Of a stretch of DNA of 27,528 nt, positions 1 to 8,083 are shown piece by piece (position 1 is the stretch's first letter; each line of letters opens with the position of its first letter). A program made the position numbers and the translations under genes. The stretch spans positions 1 through 27,528 of the forward strand of contig JBNMOP010000027.1 of the NCBI GenBank assembly GCA_051275005.1. The letters run 5' to 3'. The DNA is from Eutrophobius sp051275005. Lineage in GTDB: Bacteria > Pseudomonadota > Gammaproteobacteria > Eutrophobiales > Eutrophobiaceae. The notes beneath the pieces are model-generated. The model was given only the letters and a program-made list of their open reading frames with translations. It was not told where the DNA came from and searched no databases.

Positions 1-184
1 TAAAAACGATTGGTTTAGCCATACCACTAATCAAAAAAAAGCGTTCGAAATATCTAATAGTATGAGCAGGGTCAAAAAATTTACCCATGGTCCAGGTAAA
101 CATGACAATGAATACACCAAGACGTAATAAAAACAGACAAAGTTCGATCCGGTTTTTATTTTCTGGAATTATATTCGTGCCCAT
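1..184 (-). CDS. DoxX-like membrane protein, partial (C-terminus beyond window)
   Basis: Reading leftwards from an ATG at 184, an open frame of 61 codons runs off the window edge. It begins MGTNIIPENKNRIEL and then has a hydrophobic segment (LCLFLLRLGVFIVMFTW). It closely parallels the N-terminus of the next gene, sharing the run FLLRLGVFIVM followed by a W, a short linker, an Asp/Lys-Pro and a second helix start, so the two are tandem paralogues. A good ribosome-binding site (AGAGGTG) lies about 6 bases upstream of the ATG. The gap to the upstream paralogue is only 48 bp, so they are probably cotranscribed. DoxX-type proteins are four-helix inner-membrane proteins of mostly unknown function. 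The missing C-terminus prevents a firmer call. Confidence 0.7.
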   Translation of the reverse strand, partial: MGTNIIPENKNRIELCLFLLRLGVFIVMFTWTMGKFFDPAHTIRYFERFFLISGMAKPIVF

Positions 185-232
185 AGATAACACCTCTAAT
201 TATCACTCATTACTACTTGATTTTTATTGCAC

Positions 233-658
233 TTAGCGCCCAACAGTAAATTTTACATCCAGGTCGCGAAGCACATATAAGCTTATACATGCTGCTAACA
301 TTGGCCATGCTGCGAAGTACAGGAGGCTGTAGGTGGCTCCTATTTCTGAAGTGTATTTTTCCCATGTTGTCACCAAAGTTACAGCGTGGACTAACATAAC
401 AAAACCATAGGTAAAACGCTTCCATAAACCGAGCATGAATGCCAGGATAATAGTAATTTCGATGGCACTGATAATCATTATAGTTGTATTGCCAAGACCA
501 CTAATGAAAGAAAATCTCCCATAAACCTCGGCGGCAAGTCCTGGTTTAATAAAGTTATCCAGGGGCCATGCGATCATGACGATAAATACCCCTAGCCGTA
601 ATAAAAACAGTGATAGCTCAAACTTGGCCTGTAACAATGAATCATTTGTAACAATCAT
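233..658 (-). CDS. DoxX-like small integral membrane protein
   Basis: This is a 141-residue protein with four predicted membrane segments at roughly residues 14-35, 48-70, 75-97 and 108-128, as expected for a DoxX/DoxD-like four-helix membrane protein. It has no signal peptide and no catalytic motif that I recognise. It ends in a short charged tail (RDLDVKFTVGR). The ATG at 658 has no clear Shine-Dalgarno sequence; the leader is A/T-rich. Its downstream neighbour at 1-184 is a paralogue with the same FLLRLGVFIVM first helix, which points to a local duplication. Family members have been linked to redox or thiosulfate-related functions in some organisms, but nothing in this sequence decides the role. 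Confidence 0.7.
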   Translation of the reverse strand: MIVTNDSLLQAKFELSLFLLRLGVFIVMIAWPLDNFIKPGLAAEVYGRFSFISGLGNTTIMIISAIEITIILAFMLGLWKRFTYGFVMLVHAVTLVTTWEKYTSEIGATYSLLYFAAWPMLAACISLYVLRDLDVKFTVGR

Positions 659-903
659 ATATTTTTTTTGTAATAGTTATAAAATATCATTTAGGATCAT
701 AGCTTACCTGGTTAATGGAAATTCTAAAAAAGTGAAGTTCTTGTTAACTTGTAGTGCTTATCAGTATTATCAACAGTCTTCCATATGATCCGAATACAAT
801 TGATATTGTGTCCCTGTTTGACTTGTTGATTATCCGTGGCAAATTTCATTCACTTTTACCATTTAGGAAATGATAAAATAGATATTAATTTCTTTGGAAA
901 CAT

Positions 904-1824
904 TTAAGTCAAAACCTTCTGGCTCTTCGGTTCAGACTTACTCTTACCTCTTCCCAGTACAACCCGCTGCCACCAGAGTGTAAAACCACTAATAAAAAGA
1001 ACAGTAGGCAAGAAGCTGACGATGATCCATCCCCAGCGCGCCCAGGATGTTTCACCATAGCGCGCGAAATGAACTCGGCGAAAAAAACGGAACCAGTTAT
1101 CTAGTGGTATAAAGTCGGTGAGGCCGGTGCTGAACCAATCTACTGTCGCATTTATAACTTGCGGGAATCCAATTTGGAAACCGGATATTCCCCAGGCGAA
1201 CATCAAGAGTAAAGACCAAAACCCGATAAAGCTGTGTAGTTGCCAGATAAACATGCGCTTGCTATGGCGTTTAATCTGTAGCCCCTCAATCCAGCGCCCA
1301 CGACCCTGCCACCAGATCAGAACACCGCTGAGACTCATCAAAACAAATAGCACACCCCCAACGCCATTTATTTTTCTCCCCGTTCGTCCCAGCATCAATT
1401 CCTCGTGAACATCGCCCACCCATTGTATTGCCTGGATCGGCCATGGGTGGGCGAGGCCAACATCTTCCCCTGTGTACTGATTGAAGTAGTGGGGGATATA
1501 CTGGCCATCTTTATTCAATACTATGTAAGTGCCAACATCCGGTTCATAGGAAGGCGACATAAATCCTAACTCGTAACCTGCATACACCTCGGCCATTCTG
1601 GCAGTAAGGGCTTCGCCCTCCAGGGGAGTGACATCCATGGGTTCTATATTCCTGGGTTCAAACCAGGTATAAAAAGGCGACTTCAGCAAAAGTGCACTAC
1701 CACTCAGGCTAATGGTTAATACATAAAGGCCAAACCCGATGCCCATCCATAAATGCACTTGAAATAACAGTTTCCTGAACCAGTGCGTTTGTGGCGCTTG
1801 CATCCAATTTTGCCAGCTATTCAT
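904..1824 (-). CDS. PepSY-associated membrane protein (PiuB-like)
   Basis: The protein is 306 residues from the ATG at 1824 (MNSWQNWMQAP). The same frame stays open to a possible start at 1941, but those 39 extra residues are unlike the family, whose members begin shortly before the RKLLFQVHLW motif. It has four membrane helices: about residues 18-45, one near 155-175 (GVGGVLFVLMSLSGVLIWW), one near 190-215 (LHSFIGFWSLLLMFAWGISG), and a last near 265-290 ending in GFTLWWQRV. Conserved His residues sit at helix ends (VHLW, WQLHSFIG) with a periplasmic loop between, typical of PepSY_TM proteins. The family includes siderophore or iron-uptake reductases and electron-transfer membrane proteins. 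No TonB receptor or siderophore gene is nearby, so the partner is unknown. Confidence 0.82.
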   Translation of the reverse strand: MNSWQNWMQAPQTHWFRKLLFQVHLWMGIGFGLYVLTISLSGSALLLKSPFYTWFEPRNIEPMDVTPLEGEALTARMAEVYAGYELGFMSPSYEPDVGTYIVLNKDGQYIPHYFNQYTGEDVGLAHPWPIQAIQWVGDVHEELMLGRTGRKINGVGGVLFVLMSLSGVLIWWQGRGRWIEGLQIKRHSKRMFIWQLHSFIGFWSLLLMFAWGISGFQIGFPQVINATVDWFSTGLTDFIPLDNWFRFFRRVHFARYGETSWARWGWIIVSFLPTVLFISGFTLWWQRVVLGRGKSKSEPKSQKVLT

Positions 1825-2333
1825 ATAGTGTACGTGCCTGGTTCTTAAAACACTAAGGAGGATAAAATTTTCGCTATTCGCATGCACCAGAGTCCTGAAG
1901 TCTATTATATCAATCGTAATTTGTTCGAACAGAATCGTCATTAGTATGACATTTCCCGCTAGAATTTACGATGCTAGCCCATCTGTCGTAGTGTGTAAAT
2001 TAGTTGGGAGTCGACTTTGAAGAACAGGATGTATTCTGGAAAAGAAATTGGTCTGAATTAAACGGGTGCGCTCCTTAGCAAGTTTTGTCGATAAACCTGA
2101 TTTGGGTGCTGTAAGTAAACTAAAATTGGGCACTGAATTGAGCGTCTAAAACTACCTGCTTGATAAATCATGTCCCTATCGAGACTAAAATATCCGCTCT
2201 CGTTGGTATAGCAAATATGGGAGGATCCTTCTCGATATTAAAATTTTATGTCAGTTTTGTGTTGCATCGACCGGTTGAGATGGCAGCACAAAAGAGACAT
2301 AAACATTAAACGTTGATAGCATCACAAAAAGTA
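1825..2333. other. Intergenic region between divergent genes
   Basis: About 510 bases lie between the PepSY gene (minus) and the broken oxidoreductase gene (plus). The first part could encode a 39-residue N-terminal extension of the PepSY gene if translation started at 1941. A 30-codon open frame occurs at 2217-2309 (MGGSFSILKF...), but it has no clear ribosome-binding site and no recognisable similarity. I see no convincing promoter, RNA gene or repeat here. The stretch could hold decayed coding sequence, but nothing is recognisable. Confidence 0.4.
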
Positions 2334-3099
2334 ATGAACCAAACAATAATGAAATGGCTACCTGGTTTCCTGATTCTTACTGGTGTACTGATCACCGGTT
2401 GCAGTAACGATAATCTTGCGTTAATGGGTGAGTCAGCTCTGCAACTTAAGGCTGAAGCGTCCTCATCATTACGAATTCTTGTTATTGGAGGTACTAGCGG
2501 AATAGGACTAGAGACGGTAAAACTTGCGCTGGATCGCGGACATCAAGTATCTGCGATGGCGCGACGACCGGAACGAATGACGTTGATTCATGACCGGCTT
2601 GAAACCGTAAAGGGTGATGTCTTAGACGCTGAAGCCGTAGGAACATTATTGGCAGGACATGACGCAGTTGTATTTGCCATTGGTATCGGACCAACGCAAA
2701 AGCCCGTTATTGTATTTTCACAAGGCACACAGAATGTTCTGGAGGCGATGCAGAAGTCAAACGTACAACAGTTGATAGCCGTTACAGGTATTGGTGCTGG
2801 TGACAGTCGCGGGCACGGGACGTTTATGTATAATAATTTCACGCAGCGATTTTTGGTGAAAACTATGTACGAAGACAAGGACCGTGCGGAAGCGCATGAT
2901 TCATGCGAGTGATGTTAATTGGACGATTGTACGGCCTGGATTTTTGAATAACGATGCCAGCGAAAAGAAATACCGAGTTATTTCTAACTTACAGGATATA
3001 ACCTCAGGTGATATTTTCCGTGCAGATGTTGCTCATTTTATCATGGCCGCGATTGAAGGAAAGGAATACCAGGGCAAAACTGTACTGTTAACTAATTAG
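2334..3099 (+). pseudogene. NAD(P)-binding SDR-like lipoprotein, frameshifted
   Basis: The N-terminal part, from the ATG at 2334, carries a lipoprotein signal ending in a lipobox (LITGC), then a Rossmann start with the nucleotide-binding glycines GGTSGIG and a basic ARRPERM run that suggests NADP(H). This matches the atypical short-chain dehydrogenase / NAD(P)H-binding (NmrA-like) family. The frame stops at 2912 just after the family segment EDKDRAEA. The expected continuation (IHASDVNWTIVRPGFL) is intact in the +1 frame and runs to the stop at 3099. One extra base at about 2895-2897 explains the break. Joined, the product would be about 255 residues, a normal family length. It is either a recent pseudogene or a sequencing/assembly indel. 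An exported Rossmann enzyme is unusual, since NADP(H) is cytosolic. Confidence 0.8.
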
Positions 3100-3193
3100 A
3101 CATGTATTGAAAGATAATTCTTATCCGTTTTTCGAATAAACAATTGTCCTCGTCTAAACCGGACGTTCATTAAGCCTTCTTGTTTTCTAACAA

Positions 3194-3220
3194 TGTAGAA
3201 TATAAAAGGTCCATTCTACA
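3194..3220. terminator. Inverted repeat between convergent genes, possible terminator
   Basis: A perfect 8-bp inverted repeat (TGTAGAAT / ATTCTACA) with an 11-base loop lies between the convergent oxidoreductase (ends 3099) and gate-protein (ends 3245) genes. The stem is weak and A/T-rich and has no long T-tract on either side. A role as a bidirectional transcription end is plausible from position but not secure. Confidence 0.35.
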
Positions 3221-3244
3221 AAAACTATACAATTTGATTCCAGA

Positions 3245-4219
3245 TTAATTGTTCACTGGTTTGTAGATATATTTTCGGCAAAAAGGCTCCCCTAAATGTG
3301 ACATAACTCTTGTAGCTGCAGCGACGACAATAAACGTAAAGATTATTCGTCCCCATAGTATCGCAGTGATATCTGCACCTAATAAAAGTATTAGTAATGT
3401 ATCTTCTATTATGCTGTGGAGTAGACTCAACATTATAATGGAAGCACAAACATCTCTGGCGGAGATATGCCCTTTCCTTGCTTCGTTAATAAGTAAACCT
3501 CCTCCATATGTCAAGCCCAACATCATACCTACCACAGTAAGAGTGGACGCTTTTTCACTAATGCCCAATATTTTTAATATAGGTCTCAGTAAAAATATCA
3601 TCAGCTTTTCAATACCTAAAGCCTTTAGTGTTTTCAAGAAAGTCAACAACACTATTATGATCAATTGAATCGCTAATAAACTTTTTCCTTGCTCTATCAA
3701 CCAGTTTCTAATGTTATTATCAGTAAGTGACTCTGGTCTCCAATTTATTTCTACTGGCTCCTGTAACCAATTGCCATAACTGTATATGCTATGCATCAAC
3801 CATCCCAGCAAGATAGCTCCACCTATTCTTACTAATATTGTGACCCAGTAATTGACGCCTGATTTCTTTGCGATTGATCCTTCAATAGGCAGAGCATGTG
3901 CCACCAACATTAAACACCCAAGCACTGATACCTGAGCAATCGATAAAGTTTCATCTCCAATCAAGCTAAAAAAAACCACAACACCTGCATAAATATTTGT
4001 CAGAATGGTTGTTGCCCATACTATTCCTAAAAATTCTGGCAATCCGACGAGTTGCATCAATGGTTCAAATATTTTTCCTAAATAAACAGTTCCGCCTAGT
4101 TCATCTATTACCTTTACCAGAAATATGATTGGGATTATGATTTTAAATAGGGTAAGGGAGACATCAAGGATTTCTATTCCAAGTTCCTTAACAAATGTAT
4201 TGATAATTTTTGCCTTCAA
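3245..4219 (-). CDS. Nucleoside-recognition (Gate) domain membrane protein
   Basis: This is a 324-residue polytopic membrane protein made of two similar halves. Each holds a Gate-type segment: first LFKIIIPIIFLVKVIDELGG, with LGIVWATTILTNIYAGVVVF after it; second LLRPILKILGISEKASTL, then GLTYGGGLLINEA. This is the pattern of nucleoside-recognition domain proteins (the SpmA/SpmB, FeoB-gate and concentrative transporter superfamily). The substrate is not known for stand-alone members. The open frame can only begin at a weak TTG at 4219. A strong ribosome-binding site and ATG (4263) lie in the next frame just upstream, and the 15-codon frame from that ATG ends in a stop overlapping the TTG. The real N-terminus is therefore probably longer, reached through a frameshift (see the separate entry). 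Confidence 0.78.
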   Translation of the reverse strand: MKAKIINTFVKELGIEILDVSLTLFKIIIPIIFLVKVIDELGGTVYLGKIFEPLMQLVGLPEFLGIVWATTILTNIYAGVVVFFSLIGDETLSIAQVSVLGCLMLVAHALPIEGSIAKKSGVNYWVTILVRIGGAILLGWLMHSIYSYGNWLQEPVEINWRPESLTDNNIRNWLIEQGKSLLAIQLIIIVLLTFLKTLKALGIEKLMIFLLRPILKILGISEKASTLTVVGMMLGLTYGGGLLINEARKGHISARDVCASIIMLSLLHSIIEDTLLILLLGADITAILWGRIIFTFIVVAAATRVMSHLGEPFCRKYIYKPVNN

Positions 4220-4276
4220 TCTTTTTGCCTTTCTTGTAGTATTGCTTTCACATTGAGACTCATCGCTGTCTCTCCT
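4216..4276 (-). other. Strong RBS plus 15-codon ORF joined out of frame to the gate gene
   Basis: Reading the minus strand, AAGGAG lies about 8 bases before an ATG at 4263. This starts MSLNVKAILQERQKD and stops at a TGA (4218-4216) that overlaps the TTG start of the gate gene. The reading frame of the gate gene is also open across this stretch without an ATG. A one-base change in the A5 run at 4222-4226 would fuse the two into MSLNVKAILQERQK-RLKAK. Either this is an indel (real or from sequencing) or the short ORF is a translationally coupled leader. Confidence 0.55.
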
Positions 4277-4636
4277 TTTTATGGTTTGAATTCAATTAAG
4301 ATTAATTAATTCATAAGTAGGAATTTATTAAGCAATTGTTTTTTTGTCGTGCTGACTATGTATTATACATATCCTTAACATCCGTATATTACGTAACAAT
4401 AATTTGTGAGATATTGGTGATTTATATTGTAATTGTAAGAATGGGGGTATCCGATTATCGGAGGATAATTCTGACGTTCTAAAAATGATGGCATGCCAGA
4501 TAATAAAGAATTGCAATATTATTAAGATTTAATGTTAACTGCTGACACAAAGCTATAGTCAAAATAGCTGCCTGATTATAAATATGAGAGTAGTATTAAT
4601 TTAATTAGATAATTATTTAGTGGGGGGTAATTTATA
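4264..4636. promoter_or_regulatory. AT-rich divergent intergenic region
   Basis: About 370 A/T-rich bases separate the gate gene (minus) from the haem-binding-like gene (plus), so both promoters should lie here. The only strong symmetric element I see is the dyad at 4448-4467, listed separately. Open frames inside are short and without ribosome-binding sites. I cannot assign -35/-10 boxes with confidence. Confidence 0.4.
4448..4467. promoter_or_regulatory. Palindrome, candidate operator
   Basis: The sequence TCCGATTATCGGA (4450-4462) is a perfect dyad with 6-bp arms around one central base. A second pair, TATCC (4448-4452) and GGATA (4463-4467), overlaps it. It sits in the divergent region about 175 bases before the 4637 start codon. 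The size and symmetry suit a dimeric regulator's site; no regulator gene is in the window. Confidence 0.35.
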
Positions 4637-5140
4637 ATGTTAATCCAGAGTAAGAACAGGTGTTTAGCCAGCGCGCTAATATTTTTTGCAATAAGCACGT
4701 CTGCGCAACCTTTGATGCAGAAAAATATTTCTTTGGCACAGGCAATGCAGATTGTTGATGCGGTTATAGCTGAGTGCAGTCAACCTGGAGATCTGGTAAC
4801 TGTTAGCGTTGCAGTCGTTGACCGGGCTGGTCAGCAAGTGATGCAAGTGAGGGCGGACACAGCATCTCCGCATAACTGGGAGCTTGCTTTTCGCAAGGCA
4901 TATACGGCACGAACCTATCGCAGAACTTCTCTTGAATGGGCAAAAAGGACTGCTGGGAATTCCGATAGGGCAGGTCAGAGAATGTTGGCAAATGTTATTC
5001 CCTTAGGTGGAGGTGCCCCAATAATGGTGGGTGATCAACCTTTTGGTGGGGTCGGTGTTTCGGGTGCACCGGGTGGGCAACCAGCTGATAGTGCCTGTGC
5101 AGAGGTGGGTGTCGCAGCAATTGCTGATGAACTAGATTGA
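4637..5140 (+). CDS. Secreted GlcG/HbpS-like haem-binding family protein
   Basis: This 167-residue protein has a Sec signal peptide (cleavage probably after residue 23, STSA-QP) followed by a single Haem_degrading-type domain (PF03928, the GlcG/HbpS family). Typical features are the LAQAMQIVDAVIAEC helix, the VSVAVVDRAGQQV strand, and the C-terminal GGGAPIMV...FGGVGVSGAPGGQPAD..CAEVGV segment, which is the family's best-conserved part. HbpS of Streptomyces binds haem extracellularly; the role of most GlcG-type proteins is unproven. A G-rich ribosome-binding site precedes the ATG. It lies 120 bp before the esterase and PQQ-dehydrogenase pair. Secreted members of this family often occur next to PQQ dehydrogenases, so a shared periplasmic oxidation role is likely but inferred. 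Confidence 0.87.
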   Translation: MLIQSKNRCLASALIFFAISTSAQPLMQKNISLAQAMQIVDAVIAECSQPGDLVTVSVAVVDRAGQQVMQVRADTASPHNWELAFRKAYTARTYRRTSLEWAKRTAGNSDRAGQRMLANVIPLGGGAPIMVGDQPFGGVGVSGAPGGQPADSACAEVGVAAIADELD

Positions 5141-5260
5141 ATATAAAACGTATCCTGCCAGGACCATGTAAAAAATCGAAGAGAGTGACAAGTTAGGATA
5201 TTGACATCCAGTCCAGGAATGATTTAATGAATTTCAATGGGATACAAATAGTCTTAAGTA

Positions 5261-6049
5261 ATGAATGTTAAATCGTACGAAGCGTTTGTAATCAAAACAT
5301 TTTTATTGATACTGCTCGCAGGCATTGCCTACGCGGACGGGACTGTTAGTGACGACATACGGATCTCCAGTGATGTACTGGGTTATGACCTTCAGTACCA
5401 TATCTACTTGCCAGAAAATTATGAATCGCGCGCAGATCATCCTGTAATTTTTCTTACGGATGGGCAGAACTATATCCGTCGTGGAAATATGCCCAGTGTC
5501 CTGAATCGTTTGATTGGTAACGGCAAAATACAGCCCGTCATAGCAGTGTTTGTTGATGCGCGCGACCCCGATAATCTTGAATCTAATCGTCGACGAAATC
5601 AATTCTTTTGCAATGAAGATTATTTAAATTTCTACATTGATGAATTAATTCCGAGTCTTGAAAAGAAATACCCTGTGATTAAAAACCGTGAAGGGCGAAC
5701 AATCATGGGGTTGTCATTTGGAGGGTTGAATGCGGCCTGCTTTGGAATGCTAGGTCACGATATCTTTTCAGGAATTGCGATGCAATCACCTGCTAACCAT
5801 CCCGTACCAAATCTACTGCCAACTTATCAAGAGATGCCTACATTGCCATTAAGGATGTTTTTAAGCACCGGTACACCGAATGATAATACACCCGCTAATC
5901 GTAATTTTCACGCTGTCCTGAAGGCTAAAGGTTACGACATGAAATACATTGAAGTGCCAGAAGGTCACAACTGGGATAACTGGGGGCCGTTAATCGACGA
6001 TGCGCTAATATACTACTATGGGACTGAAAATTATAAATTTGATGAGTAA
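5261..6049 (+). CDS. Secreted alpha/beta-hydrolase, esterase D/PF00756 type
   Basis: This 262-residue protein has a signal peptide (about residues 1-25, ending AYA). The esterase D-like fold is shown by the early strand HPVIFLTDGQNYIRRG, the nucleophile elbow G-L-S-F-G-G with Ser152, and the terminal catalytic His236 in PEGHNWDNW. The acidic residue is probably Asp208, in the STGTPNDN loop. The family (PF00756) includes feruloyl esterases, S-formylglutathione hydrolases, enterochelin esterases and mycolyltransferases. A periplasmic location argues for an ester, lactone or acylated-sugar substrate. Its stop codon is 3 bases before the next ATG, so it is cotranscribed with the PQQ dehydrogenase. 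A plausible division of labour is that one releases or hydrolyses the ester or lactone that the other uses or makes. Confidence 0.85.
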   Translation: MNVKSYEAFVIKTFLLILLAGIAYADGTVSDDIRISSDVLGYDLQYHIYLPENYESRADHPVIFLTDGQNYIRRGNMPSVLNRLIGNGKIQPVIAVFVDARDPDNLESNRRRNQFFCNEDYLNFYIDELIPSLEKKYPVIKNREGRTIMGLSFGGLNAACFGMLGHDIFSGIAMQSPANHPVPNLLPTYQEMPTLPLRMFLSTGTPNDNTPANRNFHAVLKAKGYDMKYIEVPEGHNWDNWGPLIDDALIYYYGTENYKFDE

Positions 6050-6052
6050 ATT

Positions 6053-7999
6053 ATGACCACACGTTATATCAATAATAAAAACAGATTTGCAAATTATTGC
6101 CTTATCCTTTTCTTAATTGCGGCTTCGGATCAGCTTGCCTCACAGGTAGGACCAGTTAATGGTGAATGGCCAGTCTATGGTGGAGACTCAGGTAGTACTC
6201 GATACTCTCCATTGGATCAGATAAATGCCTCTAATGTTACTGAGTTGGAAATAGCCTGGCGGTGGTCGGCTGGCAATTTCGGTCCGACCCCAGAAAGTAA
6301 TTACCGGAACACACCTATAATGGTGGACGGTGTCCTATACGCTACAGCAGGCTCTCGCCGTGCGATTGTGGCTATTGATGCAATGACAGGTGAGACACTC
6401 TGGGTATATCGGTTGGATGAGGGCGTAAGGGGCGCAAGCTCACCTCGTGTAAATTCCGGACGTGGTGTTGCCTATTGGAAAGATGCCAAAAATAAAGCAC
6501 GGATCTATTACATCACCTCAGGTTATCGTTTAATCGCGCTAGATGCAGCAACTGGACGACCCATACCCGGCTTTGCAGATAATGGTGCGCTGGACCTGAT
6601 GGATTCGCTTCGAGTTCCTGACGGTGTTAATCCCATTGGTACCATCGGTTCGTCTTCGCCTCCTATCATTGTAAACAATGTTGTTATCGTCGGTTCGGCT
6701 CATCTCAGTGGTCGAATTCAATATACGCCAGAGAATATCCCCGGCGATATCAGGGGATTTGATGCACGAACGGGTAAGCTTTTATGGAGTTTTCATGTAG
6801 TACCAGCGGACGGAGAACCTGGGGCGGAAACCTGGGAAAATAATTCGAATCGATATTCCGGTAATGGAGGTGTTTGGACAACATTTTCAGCCGATCTGGA
6901 AAGAGGTATCGTCTACCTTCCTACTGAGGCATCGACGCATGACTGGTATGGCGGACATCGTCTTGGAGACAATCTTTATACCAGCAGCCTGGTGGCGCTA
7001 AACGCACAAACAGGAAAGCGAATTTGGCATTTTCAAATTGTTCATCATGATGTTTGGGATCTGGATAATCCCGCCGCACCGATACTGGTGGACATTGAGG
7101 TTGAGGGCAAGTCCATACCTGCAGTGGCACAAATCACTAAACAGGGATGGGTATTTGTATTTAATCGCGAAACAGGCGAACCAGTATGGCCCATAAACGA
7201 ACTCCCTGTTCCAACAGACACCAACGTTCCTGGCGAGCGGTTATCACCTACGCAGCCAGTTCCGTCTAGACCCCCGGCATTCACACGTCAGGGCTTAACC
7301 GAGGATGATCTAATTGACTTTACGCCTGAATTGCGAGAGCAGGCATTATCTGTGCTAGAGGGGACACGCTTTGGATCGATTTATACACCCATAGAAATAT
7401 CCAATATAGATAATGGACCCAGGGGCACGGTCACGCTACCGCGTTCTACGGGTGGTGGGAACTGGGAAGGTGGTAGTGTGGATCCACAGACAGGAGTTCT
7501 ATATATAACTTCGCAGATGAGTGCCACGGTTGAAGGATTGATGCCTCCAACTGAAGGGGTCACAGTCGATTATATGTTAATACCTCAAGAGACACTTTTG
7601 GTAGATGGCTTGCCTGCTGTTAAACCTCCTTATGGCCAGATCAGTGCCATTGATCTTAATCGTGGCGAAATGCTCTGGCAGATCGCAAACGCGGATACTC
7701 CAGATGAGATAGCAGATCACCCAGCATTAGCGGGATTGGAATTAGGTAGAACCGGGCGTGCTAATCGCGTAGGACTCCTGGCGACACGCACGCTGTTATT
7801 TGCTGGAGAAGGCGTAGGTGGACGACCAGTTTTTCGCGCGCATGATAAAGCAACAGGTAAAATTCTGGCCGAAATCGATCTTCCGGCAACCCAGACTGGA
7901 ATGCCAATGACGTACATGGTTGACGGGATTCAATACATTGTAATTGCTGTCGCCTCAAAAGGGCATCCAGCCGAGCTTGTAGCTCTGCGACTTCCCTAA
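6053..7999 (+). CDS. PQQ-dependent dehydrogenase (quinoprotein, soluble periplasmic)
   Basis: This 648-residue protein has a signal peptide (about 1-30) followed directly by the quinoprotein opening motif EWPVYGGDSGSTRYSPLDQI. An eight-bladed propeller is shown by recurring tryptophan-docking blades: TGETLWVYR, TGKLLWSFH, TGKRIWHFQ, TGEPVWPI, RGEMLWQIA. The segment HHDVWDLDNPAAP (from residue 331) and Lys363 in ITKQGWVFVFNR match the catalytic Asp and PQQ-contacting Lys region of membrane glucose dehydrogenase (Gcd). The N-terminal five-helix anchor of Gcd is absent, and so is a C-terminal cytochrome domain. It is therefore a soluble or peripheral enzyme that must pass electrons to a separate cytochrome or quinone. 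The substrate (sugar or alcohol) cannot be read from sequence. No pqq biosynthesis genes are in the window. Confidence 0.92.
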   Translation: MTTRYINNKNRFANYCLILFLIAASDQLASQVGPVNGEWPVYGGDSGSTRYSPLDQINASNVTELEIAWRWSAGNFGPTPESNYRNTPIMVDGVLYATAGSRRAIVAIDAMTGETLWVYRLDEGVRGASSPRVNSGRGVAYWKDAKNKARIYYITSGYRLIALDAATGRPIPGFADNGALDLMDSLRVPDGVNPIGTIGSSSPPIIVNNVVIVGSAHLSGRIQYTPENIPGDIRGFDARTGKLLWSFHVVPADGEPGAETWENNSNRYSGNGGVWTTFSADLERGIVYLPTEASTHDWYGGHRLGDNLYTSSLVALNAQTGKRIWHFQIVHHDVWDLDNPAAPILVDIEVEGKSIPAVAQITKQGWVFVFNRETGEPVWPINELPVPTDTNVPGERLSPTQPVPSRPPAFTRQGLTEDDLIDFTPELREQALSVLEGTRFGSIYTPIEISNIDNGPRGTVTLPRSTGGGNWEGGSVDPQTGVLYITSQMSATVEGLMPPTEGVTVDYMLIPQETLLVDGLPAVKPPYGQISAIDLNRGEMLWQIANADTPDEIADHPALAGLELGRTGRANRVGLLATRTLLFAGEGVGGRPVFRAHDKATGKILAEIDLPATQTGMPMTYMVDGIQYIVIAVASKGHPAELVALRLP

Positions 8000-8083
8000 T
8001 GGCAAATATTATTTTTGTATGTCCGATTAATTTAAAACGAATAATCTAGAAAATTATTTGGCAATAACTACTTAATAAGATAA

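Noticed and set aside
1825..1941. Longer start for the PepSY protein at 1941
   Set aside because: The extra 39 residues do not resemble the family and have no convincing ribosome-binding site; the internal Met fits the usual N-terminus.
2217..2309. 30-codon plus-strand frame before the SDR-like gene
   Set aside because: No Shine-Dalgarno sequence or family resemblance; a leader peptide role has no support.
4328..4516. 62-codon minus-strand frame in the divergent intergenic region
   Set aside because: No ribosome-binding site, no recognisable similarity, A/T-rich composition and it covers the likely promoters and palindrome.
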